From assembly GCA_020719845.1 (NCBI GenBank), contig DYPP01000005.1, forward strand, positions 10,692 to 54,424: a stretch of DNA of 43,733 nt. The letters run 5' to 3'. The translations under genes and the position numbers were made by a program. Positions 30,931 through 42,083 of the stretch are shown piece by piece. Origin of the DNA: Treponema denticola (GTDB lineage: Bacteria > Spirochaetota > Spirochaetia > Treponematales > Breznakiellaceae). The notes under the pieces were generated by a model. It was given only the letters and a program-made list of their open reading frames with translations. It did no database searches and was not told the DNA's origin. Positions within the stretch are counted from its first letter, which is position 1. Every line of letters starts with the position of its first letter.

Positions 30931-32013
30931 ATGAACAGAAAGCTCAACTTTTACGCCGGCCCGGCCACCCTGCCGGTGGAAGTGCTGGAACAGCTCCGGG
31001 ACGAGATGGTCGATTTTCACCACGCCGGCCTTTCGATGATCGAAACCAGCCACCGGGGCGATATGTACGAAACCATCCACCAGGAAACGGGCAAGCTGCT
31101 CCGGGAACTGATGGGCATCCCCGACGACTACGACGTCCTCTTTCTCGGCGGCGGCGCCACGCTGCAGTTCGCCATGGTTCCCATGAACCTGGTAGGCGAG
31201 GGCGGCTTCAGCGAATACACCATCAGCGGCGTGTGGGCCAAGAAAGCCTGGGAAGACGCCCAGAAACTGGGCAACGCCAAGGCGATTTTCGACGGCAAGG
31301 CCGACAAGTACACCGGGCTTCCGGATCCCAAGACCGTATCCGCCGCGGACGGCGCGGCGTACCTGCACCTGACGTCCAACGAAACCATCGGCGGCCTGCA
31401 GTGGAAGACCTTTCCCACCAGCGCCAAAGTGCCCATCGTCGCCGACATGTCCAGCGACATTCTGAGCCGGCCGGTAAACGTCAAGGATTTCGGCCTGATC
31501 TATGCCGGGGCGCAGAAGAACATCGGTCCCGCCGGGGTCACGCTGGTCATCGTCCGCAAGGACCTGGTGCAGCGGTCGCCGGAAAAGCTGCCCGTCTACC
31601 TTTCCTACAAGGTCCACGCCGAGAACGATTCGCTGTACAACACGCCGCCGGTGTTCGCCATCTACGCCGTGCACCACGTGCTCAAGCTGCTGAAGGACCA
31701 GGGCGGCATTCCCGCCATCCAGGCCAAGAACCGGAAAAAGTCCCAGGCCATGTACGACGCCATCGACGGCAGCGGCGGGTTTTACCAGTGCCCGGTGCGC
31801 AAGGACGTGCGCTCCGAAATGAACGTCGTCTTCCGGCTGCCCTCGGAGGAGCTGGAGAAGAAGTTCATCGCCGAGACCGAAGCCCGGGGCATGCTGGGCC
31901 TCAAAGGCCACCGCAGCGTCGGCGGTTGCCGGGCTTCCATCTACAACGCCATGCCCGTCGAGGGCGTGCAGACGCTGGCGGACTTTATGAAGGAATTCGC
32001 CAAAAAGCAGTAA
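30931..32013 (+). CDS. serC: Phosphoserine aminotransferase
   Basis: Second step of serine biosynthesis: transaminates 3-phosphohydroxypyruvate to phosphoserine with glutamate, using PLP. The 360 residues match the family. MNRKLNFYAGPATLPVEVLEQ is the standard opening. ETSHRG holds substrate contacts, FLGGGATLQFAMVPMNL is the cofactor phosphate region, and IYAGAQKNIGPAGVTLVIV contains the Schiff-base lysine K196. GHRSVGGCRASIYNAM closes the active site. A GGAGGGG ribosome site just ahead of the ATG at 30931 decides the start. An ATG at 30919 overlapping the serA stop is in frame but lacks one. No serB is in the window. Confidence 0.97.
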   Translation: MNRKLNFYAGPATLPVEVLEQLRDEMVDFHHAGLSMIETSHRGDMYETIHQETGKLLRELMGIPDDYDVLFLGGGATLQFAMVPMNLVGEGGFSEYTISGVWAKKAWEDAQKLGNAKAIFDGKADKYTGLPDPKTVSAADGAAYLHLTSNETIGGLQWKTFPTSAKVPIVADMSSDILSRPVNVKDFGLIYAGAQKNIGPAGVTLVIVRKDLVQRSPEKLPVYLSYKVHAENDSLYNTPPVFAIYAVHHVLKLLKDQGGIPAIQAKNRKKSQAMYDAIDGSGGFYQCPVRKDVRSEMNVVFRLPSEELEKKFIAETEARGMLGLKGHRSVGGCRASIYNAMPVEGVQTLADFMKEFAKKQ

Positions 32014-32027
32014 GCGGCCAACAAGCC

Positions 32028-33203
32028 ATGCCGGACTGGAAAATCGAAGTAGCCCAGCGCATGGTGGATGTTCCGCGGGAAGAATGGGACGCTCTGGCGG
32101 CGGCAGCCGGGACGCCCCTGATGTCCTGGGGTTTTCTTGCCCTCCTTGAGGAATCGGGCGCGATCGGGCCCCAAACAGGCTGGGCTCCGGCCCACGTCCT
32201 GATGCGGGAACGGGCGACCGGAACATTGGCGGCGGCGGCGCCCTTCTACGCCCGCTCGCATTCCTTGGGCGAGTTCGTCTTTGACCAGGGGTTGGCTCGA
32301 GCGGCGGAAAGGGCCGGGTTGGGGTGGTATCCCAAGCTGTCCGGCGTCGTTCCGGCCACGCCGTCGCCGGCCTGGCGGGTCCTGACCGCGGGCGCCGGCT
32401 ATGGGGACAAGGCTGACCTGTCGGCGCGGCTGCTGGCGGCCGCCGAACATCTGGCCCGTCGCAACGGCCTGGCGGGCATCCACGTCCTTTGGCCGGACGG
32501 GGAAACCGCAGCGCTGATCGGCCTGCAGCCGGGCTGGACGGCCTGGGACCATCAGGCTTTTCTCTGGACCGACGAAGGCTACGGCGACTTCCCGGGTTGG
32601 CTGGACTCTTTTTCCAAGAACATGCGCCGCAACGTGCTGCGCGAACGGGCGGCCCTGGCCGCGTCGGGCGTGGAAACCCGCGTAGTGACCGCCCGGGAAG
32701 CCGCCGCCGATCCGGGGCTTCTGGCCCTCATGGCGGATTTCTACGCTGCCCACAACGACCGATTCGGCCCCTGGGCGGCAAAATTCCTGACCCGGGACTT
32801 CTTCCTGCGGCTACCCGAATTCCTTTCCGACGGGTGGCTGCTCTGCCGGGCCGACCGGGGCGGCCGTACCGTGGGGCTCTCCTTTCTGATCGAAGGCCGG
32901 GATCGCCTCTACGGCCGCTACTATGGCGCCGCCGAAGAGATCCCCTTTCTCCATTTTGAACTCTGCTATTATCTTCCCGTGGAATACGCCCTGACAGGGG
33001 GGATCCGGTCTTTTGACCCCGGCATGGGCGGGGAACATAAGGCGCGCCGGGGATTCCGGTCCTACCTGACTCCGTCCTTTCACCGTCCTTTTGAACCACC
33101 CCTTGCGCGATTCCTTACGGACGTGCTCCCCGAGCTGGGTCGGGAAGAAGCCGCCATGGCCGCGGCCCTGAACGGAGATTTGCCGTATAAGAATGAACCC
33201 TGA
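32028..33203 (+). CDS. FemAB/GNAT-like protein (peptidogalycan biosynthesis/recognition family)
   Basis: A 391-residue protein of the acyl-CoA N-acyltransferase fold annotated only as a peptidogalycan biosynthesis/recognition family. Visible features are TPLMSWGFLALLEESGAIGPQTGWAPAHVLM near the N-terminus, SKNMRRNVLRERAALAASGV in the middle, and the C-terminal acyltransferase block YGRYYGAAEEIPFLHFELCYY, SFDPGMGGEHKARRGF. It starts 14 bases after serC without a clear ribosome site, so translation may depend on coupling. Third gene of the serA-serC unit by position. Why it travels with serine genes is not evident. A link through serine or alanyl transfer would be guesswork. Substrate unknown. 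Confidence 0.78.
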   Translation: MPDWKIEVAQRMVDVPREEWDALAAAAGTPLMSWGFLALLEESGAIGPQTGWAPAHVLMRERATGTLAAAAPFYARSHSLGEFVFDQGLARAAERAGLGWYPKLSGVVPATPSPAWRVLTAGAGYGDKADLSARLLAAAEHLARRNGLAGIHVLWPDGETAALIGLQPGWTAWDHQAFLWTDEGYGDFPGWLDSFSKNMRRNVLRERAALAASGVETRVVTAREAAADPGLLALMADFYAAHNDRFGPWAAKFLTRDFFLRLPEFLSDGWLLCRADRGGRTVGLSFLIEGRDRLYGRYYGAAEEIPFLHFELCYYLPVEYALTGGIRSFDPGMGGEHKARRGFRSYLTPSFHRPFEPPLARFLTDVLPELGREEAAMAAALNGDLPYKNEP

Positions 33204-33257
33204 ACACCATCCAGCCCCGTCGGATCGTCCAATACATTGCGACGAAAATAGTAAATA

Positions 33258-33280
33258 GGGTACCCACTGTAGTCTACAGT
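33258..33280. promoter_or_regulatory. Two adjacent palindromes upstream of the DUF1028 gene
   Basis: GGGTACCC (33258-33265) is immediately followed by ACTGTAG-T-CTACAGT (33266-33280), perfect 7-base arms around a single T. They lie about 95 bases before the TTG start at 33376, in a 172-base gap. Dyads this close and this perfect are typical of dimeric-regulator operators. No regulator is adjacent. Confidence 0.45.
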
Positions 33281-33375
33281 CGCATGGGCGGACAGCGGAC
33301 GAGAAAATCCCCGTATTCCTTGACTCGAACCCGCAACCCCATTAGAGTTGATGTATCGACACGAGGGAGACTGAC

Positions 33376-34440
33376 TTGAAAATTAAAATCCTTGGCACAA
33401 ACCGGTTTCTTTGTGCGGCGGTAGTATCGCTGGTGCTGGTTTCCAACGTCGACGCGACCTGGTCTATCGTCGCCGTCGACCCGGCAACGGGCGAGGTCGG
33501 GTCGGCGGGGGCGTCGCATACGCCCGCCGTGTGGCCGATACTGGGCATCGTCGGAGGCAAGGGTGCGGTCGTGGCACAGGCTTTGGGAAACGAAGCCGCC
33601 CGCCTGCTTGCCGTCGCGCAGCTGCAGCAAGGGGTTGATCCCGCCGCCATCATGAAAACAATCAGCAGCCCGGAATTCAGCGCTACGGTCGACAGCCAGC
33701 AATTCGGCCTGGCGACCTTGTACGGCGGCAGCGCCGGTTTTACCGGCGCCGCATGCGCGTCCTGGGCCGGTCACGCGGGGGATTACAGCGTCATGGTTCA
33801 GGGAAACATTCTGGCCAGCGATCACGTCGTTTCGGACGCGCTGGCTGCGTTCCGCGCGGCGAAGGCGGCGGGTTCGACGCTGTCGGAATGCCTCGTATCG
33901 GCGCTTCTTGCCGGTTCGTACGCGGGCGGCGATTCGCGGTCGGACGGAACGGACAGCGCCATGACCGCGTATATCGCGGTAGCCCAAAAGGACGATGCGC
34001 CGGGGAGACCGTCTTTCGCGCTTATCGTACCTCCGCAGGGAAAAGGGGTGAATCCCGTAAAGGTATTGTCGGATCGTTTTCTGGAGATGAAGGGACGGGA
34101 ACACCCGCTGTATTTTCCTTCATTAAACGAAATCATGCTCCTGTTGATCGGCATACCTCTGGCGGCAAGCATGATTGCGGGAATTCTCCTGCGAGTCAAA
34201 GCCGGTCCCCGGAAATTCGGCCGGTATACCTGGCTGGATCTCAGCATCAGCGCCGGTGTCCCGGTCCTCGGCTTTTTCTCGATGGCGGGACTTTCCCTTT
34301 TAATGTCCTGGGCGGCTCCGATCTACGGCGCCTATACGTGGGTGGTTCCATTGGCGCTGTTCACGCTGAGTATTCCCCTCTTCGGTATCGCGCGCGGTCT
34401 CTATTGGATGATCGCCAGGCTCGCGAAAAAAGGTCGATGA
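33376..34440 (+). CDS. Exported DUF1028 (putative Ntn-hydrolase) protein with C-terminal membrane helices
   Basis: A 354-residue protein starting at a TTG with GAGGGAG 6 bases upstream. The signal peptide (about 1-27) ends VSNVDA, followed by TWSIVAVDPATGEVGSAGASHTPAVWP, the conserved start of the DUF1028 family, which has an Ntn-hydrolase-like fold and no settled function. Cleavage after A27 would leave Thr28 as the free N-terminus, where an Ntn nucleophile belongs. The domain runs to about residue 225 (WAGHAGDYSVMVQGNIL, LAGSYAGGDSRSDGTDSA). The tail has three membrane helices (about 250-272, 283-312, 316-345), unusual for this family. Base composition looks less GC-rich than its neighbours, hinting at transfer. 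It is followed by a small GATGAT-AAA-ATCATC hairpin. Confidence 0.8.
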   Translation: MKIKILGTNRFLCAAVVSLVLVSNVDATWSIVAVDPATGEVGSAGASHTPAVWPILGIVGGKGAVVAQALGNEAARLLAVAQLQQGVDPAAIMKTISSPEFSATVDSQQFGLATLYGGSAGFTGAACASWAGHAGDYSVMVQGNILASDHVVSDALAAFRAAKAAGSTLSECLVSALLAGSYAGGDSRSDGTDSAMTAYIAVAQKDDAPGRPSFALIVPPQGKGVNPVKVLSDRFLEMKGREHPLYFPSLNEIMLLLIGIPLAASMIAGILLRVKAGPRKFGRYTWLDLSISAGVPVLGFFSMAGLSLLMSWAAPIYGAYTWVVPLALFTLSIPLFGIARGLYWMIARLAKKGR

Positions 34441-34450
34441 TAAAATCATC
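34436..34450 (+). terminator. Small hairpin at the DUF1028 stop
   Basis: GATGAT (34436-34441) pairs with ATCATC (34445-34450) over a 3-base loop, overlapping the stop codon. Weak stem and no T-run. It may only mark the convergent 30-base gap. Confidence 0.25.
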
Positions 34451-34470
34451 AGCATGATCCAACGTACCGC

Positions 34471-35466
34471 TCAGCTCATGGGCCGGTGCCAGGCCGCCAG
34501 CACCCGTTCCATGACTTCGCCGATTTCGGGTTTGGTCTTCTGCCGCGCCGGATCGGCCAGGAACCAGGCTATCGATTCGCGCACGCCGCGGTGGAAGGGT
34601 ATGGTGGTGCGGAACTCGGGCACCAGCCGCTTGAGCTTGGAACAATCGTAGAGGGACGACCACATCTTGTCGCCCAGCAGTCGGGCGCCCATGTCCGGGT
34701 CCACCTGGGCGATGAATTCCGAAGGTATGTGCACGATTTTGGGCGTTACCCCCAGCACTTTGGCCACCGTCTGATGAATCGCGTCCCAGGTAAGCGCCTC
34801 GTCCCCGGTAATCTGCACCGCCTCGCCGACGGCGGCGGGATTGCCCAGCAGGCCGACCAGGCCGACGGCAAAATCCCGGGTGTGCGTCAGGGTCCACAGG
34901 GACTGCCCGTCGCCGTGGACGACGATTTCTTTGCCCGCCAGCATGCGGGAAGGGACGGTGAAGTCCGCTGACGTCCACACGTTCGGAATCCAGGTCTTGC
35001 CGTAGGTGTGGGCCGGGCGCACGATCGTGGCCGGAAAACCGCTGGCCTGCCATTCCCGGCGCAACAGCTCTTCGCCGGCGATCTTGTCCCGGGAATACTG
35101 CCAGTAGGGGTTGTCCAGGGGCGTGGACTCGGTGAATACGTGGTGCGCCGCGGGCTTCCGGTACGCCGAGGCGCTGGAAACGAACACGTACTGGCCGGTG
35201 CGTCCCCGGAAAAGCCGGACGTCCCGTGCCACCTGTTCCGGCTTGTAGGCGATGAAGTCCACCACGGCGTCGAATTCCAGCTTGCCCAGGGCTTTTTGGA
35301 CCGCCTCCTCGTCGTTGGCGTCGGCCACCAGGTTGTGGATGCCCTCCAGGCCTTCAACCGGGTGGAGCCCGCGGTTCAGGTGGTACAGTTCGTATCCCAG
35401 ATCCAGCGCCCGTCGGGAACTGTCCAAAGACAGATTGCCCGTTCCGCCGATAAACAATACGCGCAT
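34471..35466 (-). CDS. NAD(P)-dependent epimerase/dehydratase-like SDR protein
   Basis: An extended short-chain dehydrogenase-like protein of 331 residues. The nucleotide loop is GGTGNLS (7-13), close to the GGTGFIG form. VSSASAY holds the serine region, and Y-x3-K is present in QYSRDKIAGEELL. The later TIVRPAHTYGKTW and ALTWDAIHQTVAKVLG blocks resemble sugar-nucleotide epimerase relatives and chloroplast-type mRNA-binding SDRs. An AGGAGG site precedes the ATG. It lies 18 bases downstream of the beta-galactosidase gene and is presumably co-transcribed, so it may act on a sugar released or made by that enzyme. Product unknown. Confidence 0.82.
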   Translation of the reverse strand: MRVLFIGGTGNLSLDSSRRALDLGYELYHLNRGLHPVEGLEGIHNLVADANDEEAVQKALGKLEFDAVVDFIAYKPEQVARDVRLFRGRTGQYVFVSSASAYRKPAAHHVFTESTPLDNPYWQYSRDKIAGEELLRREWQASGFPATIVRPAHTYGKTWIPNVWTSADFTVPSRMLAGKEIVVHGDGQSLWTLTHTRDFAVGLVGLLGNPAAVGEAVQITGDEALTWDAIHQTVAKVLGVTPKIVHIPSEFIAQVDPDMGARLLGDKMWSSLYDCSKLKRLVPEFRTTIPFHRGVRESIAWFLADPARQKTKPEIGEVMERVLAAWHRPMS

Positions 35467-35484
35467 GCGTCGCCTCCTCCAGCC

Positions 35485-39808
<4,324 letters not shown>

Positions 39809-39813
39809 GGCGG

Positions 39814-41151
39814 CTATTCTGCGCCGGGCGCCGCTTTTTCCGAAGCGTGGAACAAGACCGCTCCGGCTACGAACAGGATGATCAGCGACAACACGCCGTA
39901 GCGCATGGTGCCCCCGGGTTGCGGTCCGGCGGCGTTCAGGACCAGCAGGGAAATACCCCCCACCAGCGCCGGACCGAGCACGGACGCGAACCGGCCGAAA
40001 ATCGTGTAGAATCCGAAGAATTCGTTGGCCATGTTCTTGGGGATGATTTTGCCGAAATACGATCGGGACAGGGACTGGATGGCGCCCTGGGAAGATGCTA
40101 CCAGCAGTCCGAGCACCCAGAACTGCCAGATGGCGTGGATGAAGAGCGCGAAGACGGCGATGACGACGTACACGGCGATGGTGATGAACAGCAGGGTGCG
40201 GGTCCGGTAGGTTTTGGAAAGCCGGGCGAACAGCAGGGCAAAGAAGAAGGCCATGACCTGGATGGCCAGCAGGATGGGCAGCAGGATGGCCGTGGCGTTG
40301 TCTGCGGTCACCGCCTCGATGGCGTCGGCGGCAAAGGGCACGGCCATGGCGATGACCGTATGCACGCCGTCGATGTACAGAAAATAGGCCAGCAAAAACA
40401 GAAAGACCGGTTTGTAGCTGCGCGCGTCGGCAAAGGTGCGTCTCAGGCGGACAAAAGATTTGCGGACCGGCTGGGGCTCGGGATCGATGCCGTGCACCTG
40501 CTGGACGTTCTTGATGAAGGGCAGCGAAAAAACCAGCCACCAGATCGACGTCATGATAAAGGTGATCCGGAAACCCGTATACGCGTCGTAGGGAAAGGAT
40601 AGCCCCAGCATCGAAAGCCGCCCGTCCACCGTCAGACCCGGCAATACCTGTAGCAGTACGATGGACAAGATCAGCGGAATGGTGCTGCCGCCGATATACC
40701 CGAAGGCGTAGGCCGTGGTGGAGACCCGATCCATGTTTTCGTCGCTGGTGGCGTCCACGATGAAGGAATCATAGAACACATTGGTGCCCGCATAGCCGAT
40801 GGACGCCAGCGTATAGGGTATCAGGACCATCCACCAGAAGGCCGGGTCCGCGGGATAGAACCCGATCAGGAAGGTAAAGACGATGCCGATGGCAAAAAAG
40901 AACATGAAGACCCGTTTTTTATAGCCCCGGTAGTCCGCCACCGTCCCGAGGATCGGGGACAGCACCGCGACGGAAAGGCTTACCGCGGAAACCAGGAACC
41001 CGTACAGGGAATTGGCCCCGATGATGTCCTTGGTCAGCAGACCGTAGAGCATGGGAAAAATGAAGGCGCTCACGATCACGGTAAAACAGGATTCCGCCCA
41101 ATCGTAAAAAATATACGACCATTCTTTTTTGTTGAAACTCATAATCGCCAT
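39814..41151 (-). CDS. UMF1-family MFS transporter
   Basis: A 445-residue major facilitator of the UMF1/Atg22-like family with about 12 helices. Hallmarks: NKKEWSYIFYDWAESCFTVIVSAFIFPMLY at the N-terminus (the YDWA motif), SPILGTVADYRGYKKR as the A-loop, YDSFIVDATSDENMDRVSTTAYAFGYIGG, and later SLSRSYFGKIIPKNMANEFFGFY. Related proteins export amino acids in yeast vacuoles, but the bacterial substrates are unknown. The ATG at 41151 has AGGGGGA upstream. An ATG at 41181 and one at 41142 are alternatives. First gene of a unit with the phospholipase-like gene. Confidence 0.92.
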   Translation of the reverse strand: MAIMSFNKKEWSYIFYDWAESCFTVIVSAFIFPMLYGLLTKDIIGANSLYGFLVSAVSLSVAVLSPILGTVADYRGYKKRVFMFFFAIGIVFTFLIGFYPADPAFWWMVLIPYTLASIGYAGTNVFYDSFIVDATSDENMDRVSTTAYAFGYIGGSTIPLILSIVLLQVLPGLTVDGRLSMLGLSFPYDAYTGFRITFIMTSIWWLVFSLPFIKNVQQVHGIDPEPQPVRKSFVRLRRTFADARSYKPVFLFLLAYFLYIDGVHTVIAMAVPFAADAIEAVTADNATAILLPILLAIQVMAFFFALLFARLSKTYRTRTLLFITIAVYVVIAVFALFIHAIWQFWVLGLLVASSQGAIQSLSRSYFGKIIPKNMANEFFGFYTIFGRFASVLGPALVGGISLLVLNAAGPQPGGTMRYGVLSLIILFVAGAVLFHASEKAAPGAE

Positions 41152-41304
41152 ACTAATCCCCCTGATATAACGATGATACATGGAAATCGTGTTTGCGCCA
41201 CTCTTTCTTCGATTAAAATAAGATCAGAAATGCACCGGTACGGTCGCTTCCCCCGGAAACAGGCAACCTGTTCGCCCGTGTGGTGTCTAAACGGCAGAGG
41301 TATC

Positions 41305-41958
41305 ATGATGGCATATCCTGATTTTACGCCCCGGCAAGAACTGGCCAACGCCCTGACGCACGGAGTCGGCGCGCTGCTGGCGGTCGCGGCTTTGGCGATA
41401 CTGGTGGTCGCCGCGGCGATCCGGGGCAACGCCTGGTACGTGGCGGCGTATTCGGTCTTCGGCGCCAGCATGGTGCTGCTGTACGTCGCCTCCACGCTCT
41501 ACCACGCGGCAAAAAAGCCTGACCGGAAGCGCTTTCTGGAAAAATGCGACCACGGCGCCATCTACATCCTGATCGCCGGCAGCTACACCGCCTTCGCGCT
41601 GACCATCCTGCGCGGACCTGCGGGCTGGTGGCTGTTCGCGCTGGTCTGGGCCATCGCCGTCTTCGGCATCATCATGGAGTCCTTCTTCCTCAACCGCTGG
41701 CCCTACCTGTCGCTGGTGGCCTACCTGGCCATGGGCTGGCTCATCGTTCTGGTATGGGAACCGCTGATCCGGGTCGCGCCGCCGCGGATGCTGCTGTTCC
41801 TGATGACCGGGGGCATCCTGTACAGTCTGGGCACCATCTTTTACGCCCTGGGCCGCCGTATCCCCTGGGTCCACCCGGTTTGGCATCTTTTTGTGGTCGC
41901 GGGTACGGTCTTTCACTTTTTCTCCGCCCTGGCGGCGCTGCCGCCGCTCCGGATGTAG
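41305..41958 (+). CDS. Hemolysin III family (YqfA/PAQR-like) membrane protein
   Basis: A 217-residue membrane protein with seven hydrophobic segments. The family pattern is clear: EELANALTHGVGALLA-type start (RQELANALTHGVGALLAV), ASTLYHAA, LEKCDHGAIYILIAGSYTAFAL, GTIFYALGRRIPWVHPVWHLFVVAGTVFHFFS. The His/Asp/Ser residues in these segments form the zinc site of the PAQR fold. The name comes from a Bacillus hemolysin. In most bacteria the role is membrane homeostasis and unproven. The ATG at 41305 has GGCAGAGG just upstream. The in-frame extension to 41173 is in the promoter region shared with the divergent UMF1 transporter. Confidence 0.92.
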   Translation: MMAYPDFTPRQELANALTHGVGALLAVAALAILVVAAAIRGNAWYVAAYSVFGASMVLLYVASTLYHAAKKPDRKRFLEKCDHGAIYILIAGSYTAFALTILRGPAGWWLFALVWAIAVFGIIMESFFLNRWPYLSLVAYLAMGWLIVLVWEPLIRVAPPRMLLFLMTGGILYSLGTIFYALGRRIPWVHPVWHLFVVAGTVFHFFSALAALPPLRM

Positions 41959-42083
41959 CGGACGTTCCGTCGGCGGCGTTACGTGGGTTCCCGAGGGATT
42001 TCCACCCGATTCCCGGCGGGGTTTAAAAACTGACACCCGAACCTTTACCGGTTACCATGTTATCTGATTCAAAGGAGTCGGGA

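Noticed and set aside
31233-32027. A long in-frame upstream extension of the FemAB/GNAT-like gene through serC
   Set aside because: It reads serC in another frame. The ATG at 32028 starts where family sequence begins.
33314-33335. tRNA T-arm-like GGTTCGAGTC on the minus strand upstream of the DUF1028 gene
   Set aside because: The T-stem does not pair (GCGGG against CAAGG), and no acceptor, D or anticodon arm is found. It could be a scar of an old integration, but nothing else supports that.
39809-40540. An upstream extension of the phospholipase C-like gene through the UMF1 transporter
   Set aside because: It overlaps the transporter in another frame, with Arg/Pro-rich shadow composition. 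Family similarity starts at the GTG at 39808.
42021-42056. Possible sigma-28 (flagellar/chemotaxis) promoter ahead of the chemotaxis receptor
   Set aside because: TAAA is present, but no GCCGATAA-like box lies at the required spacing.
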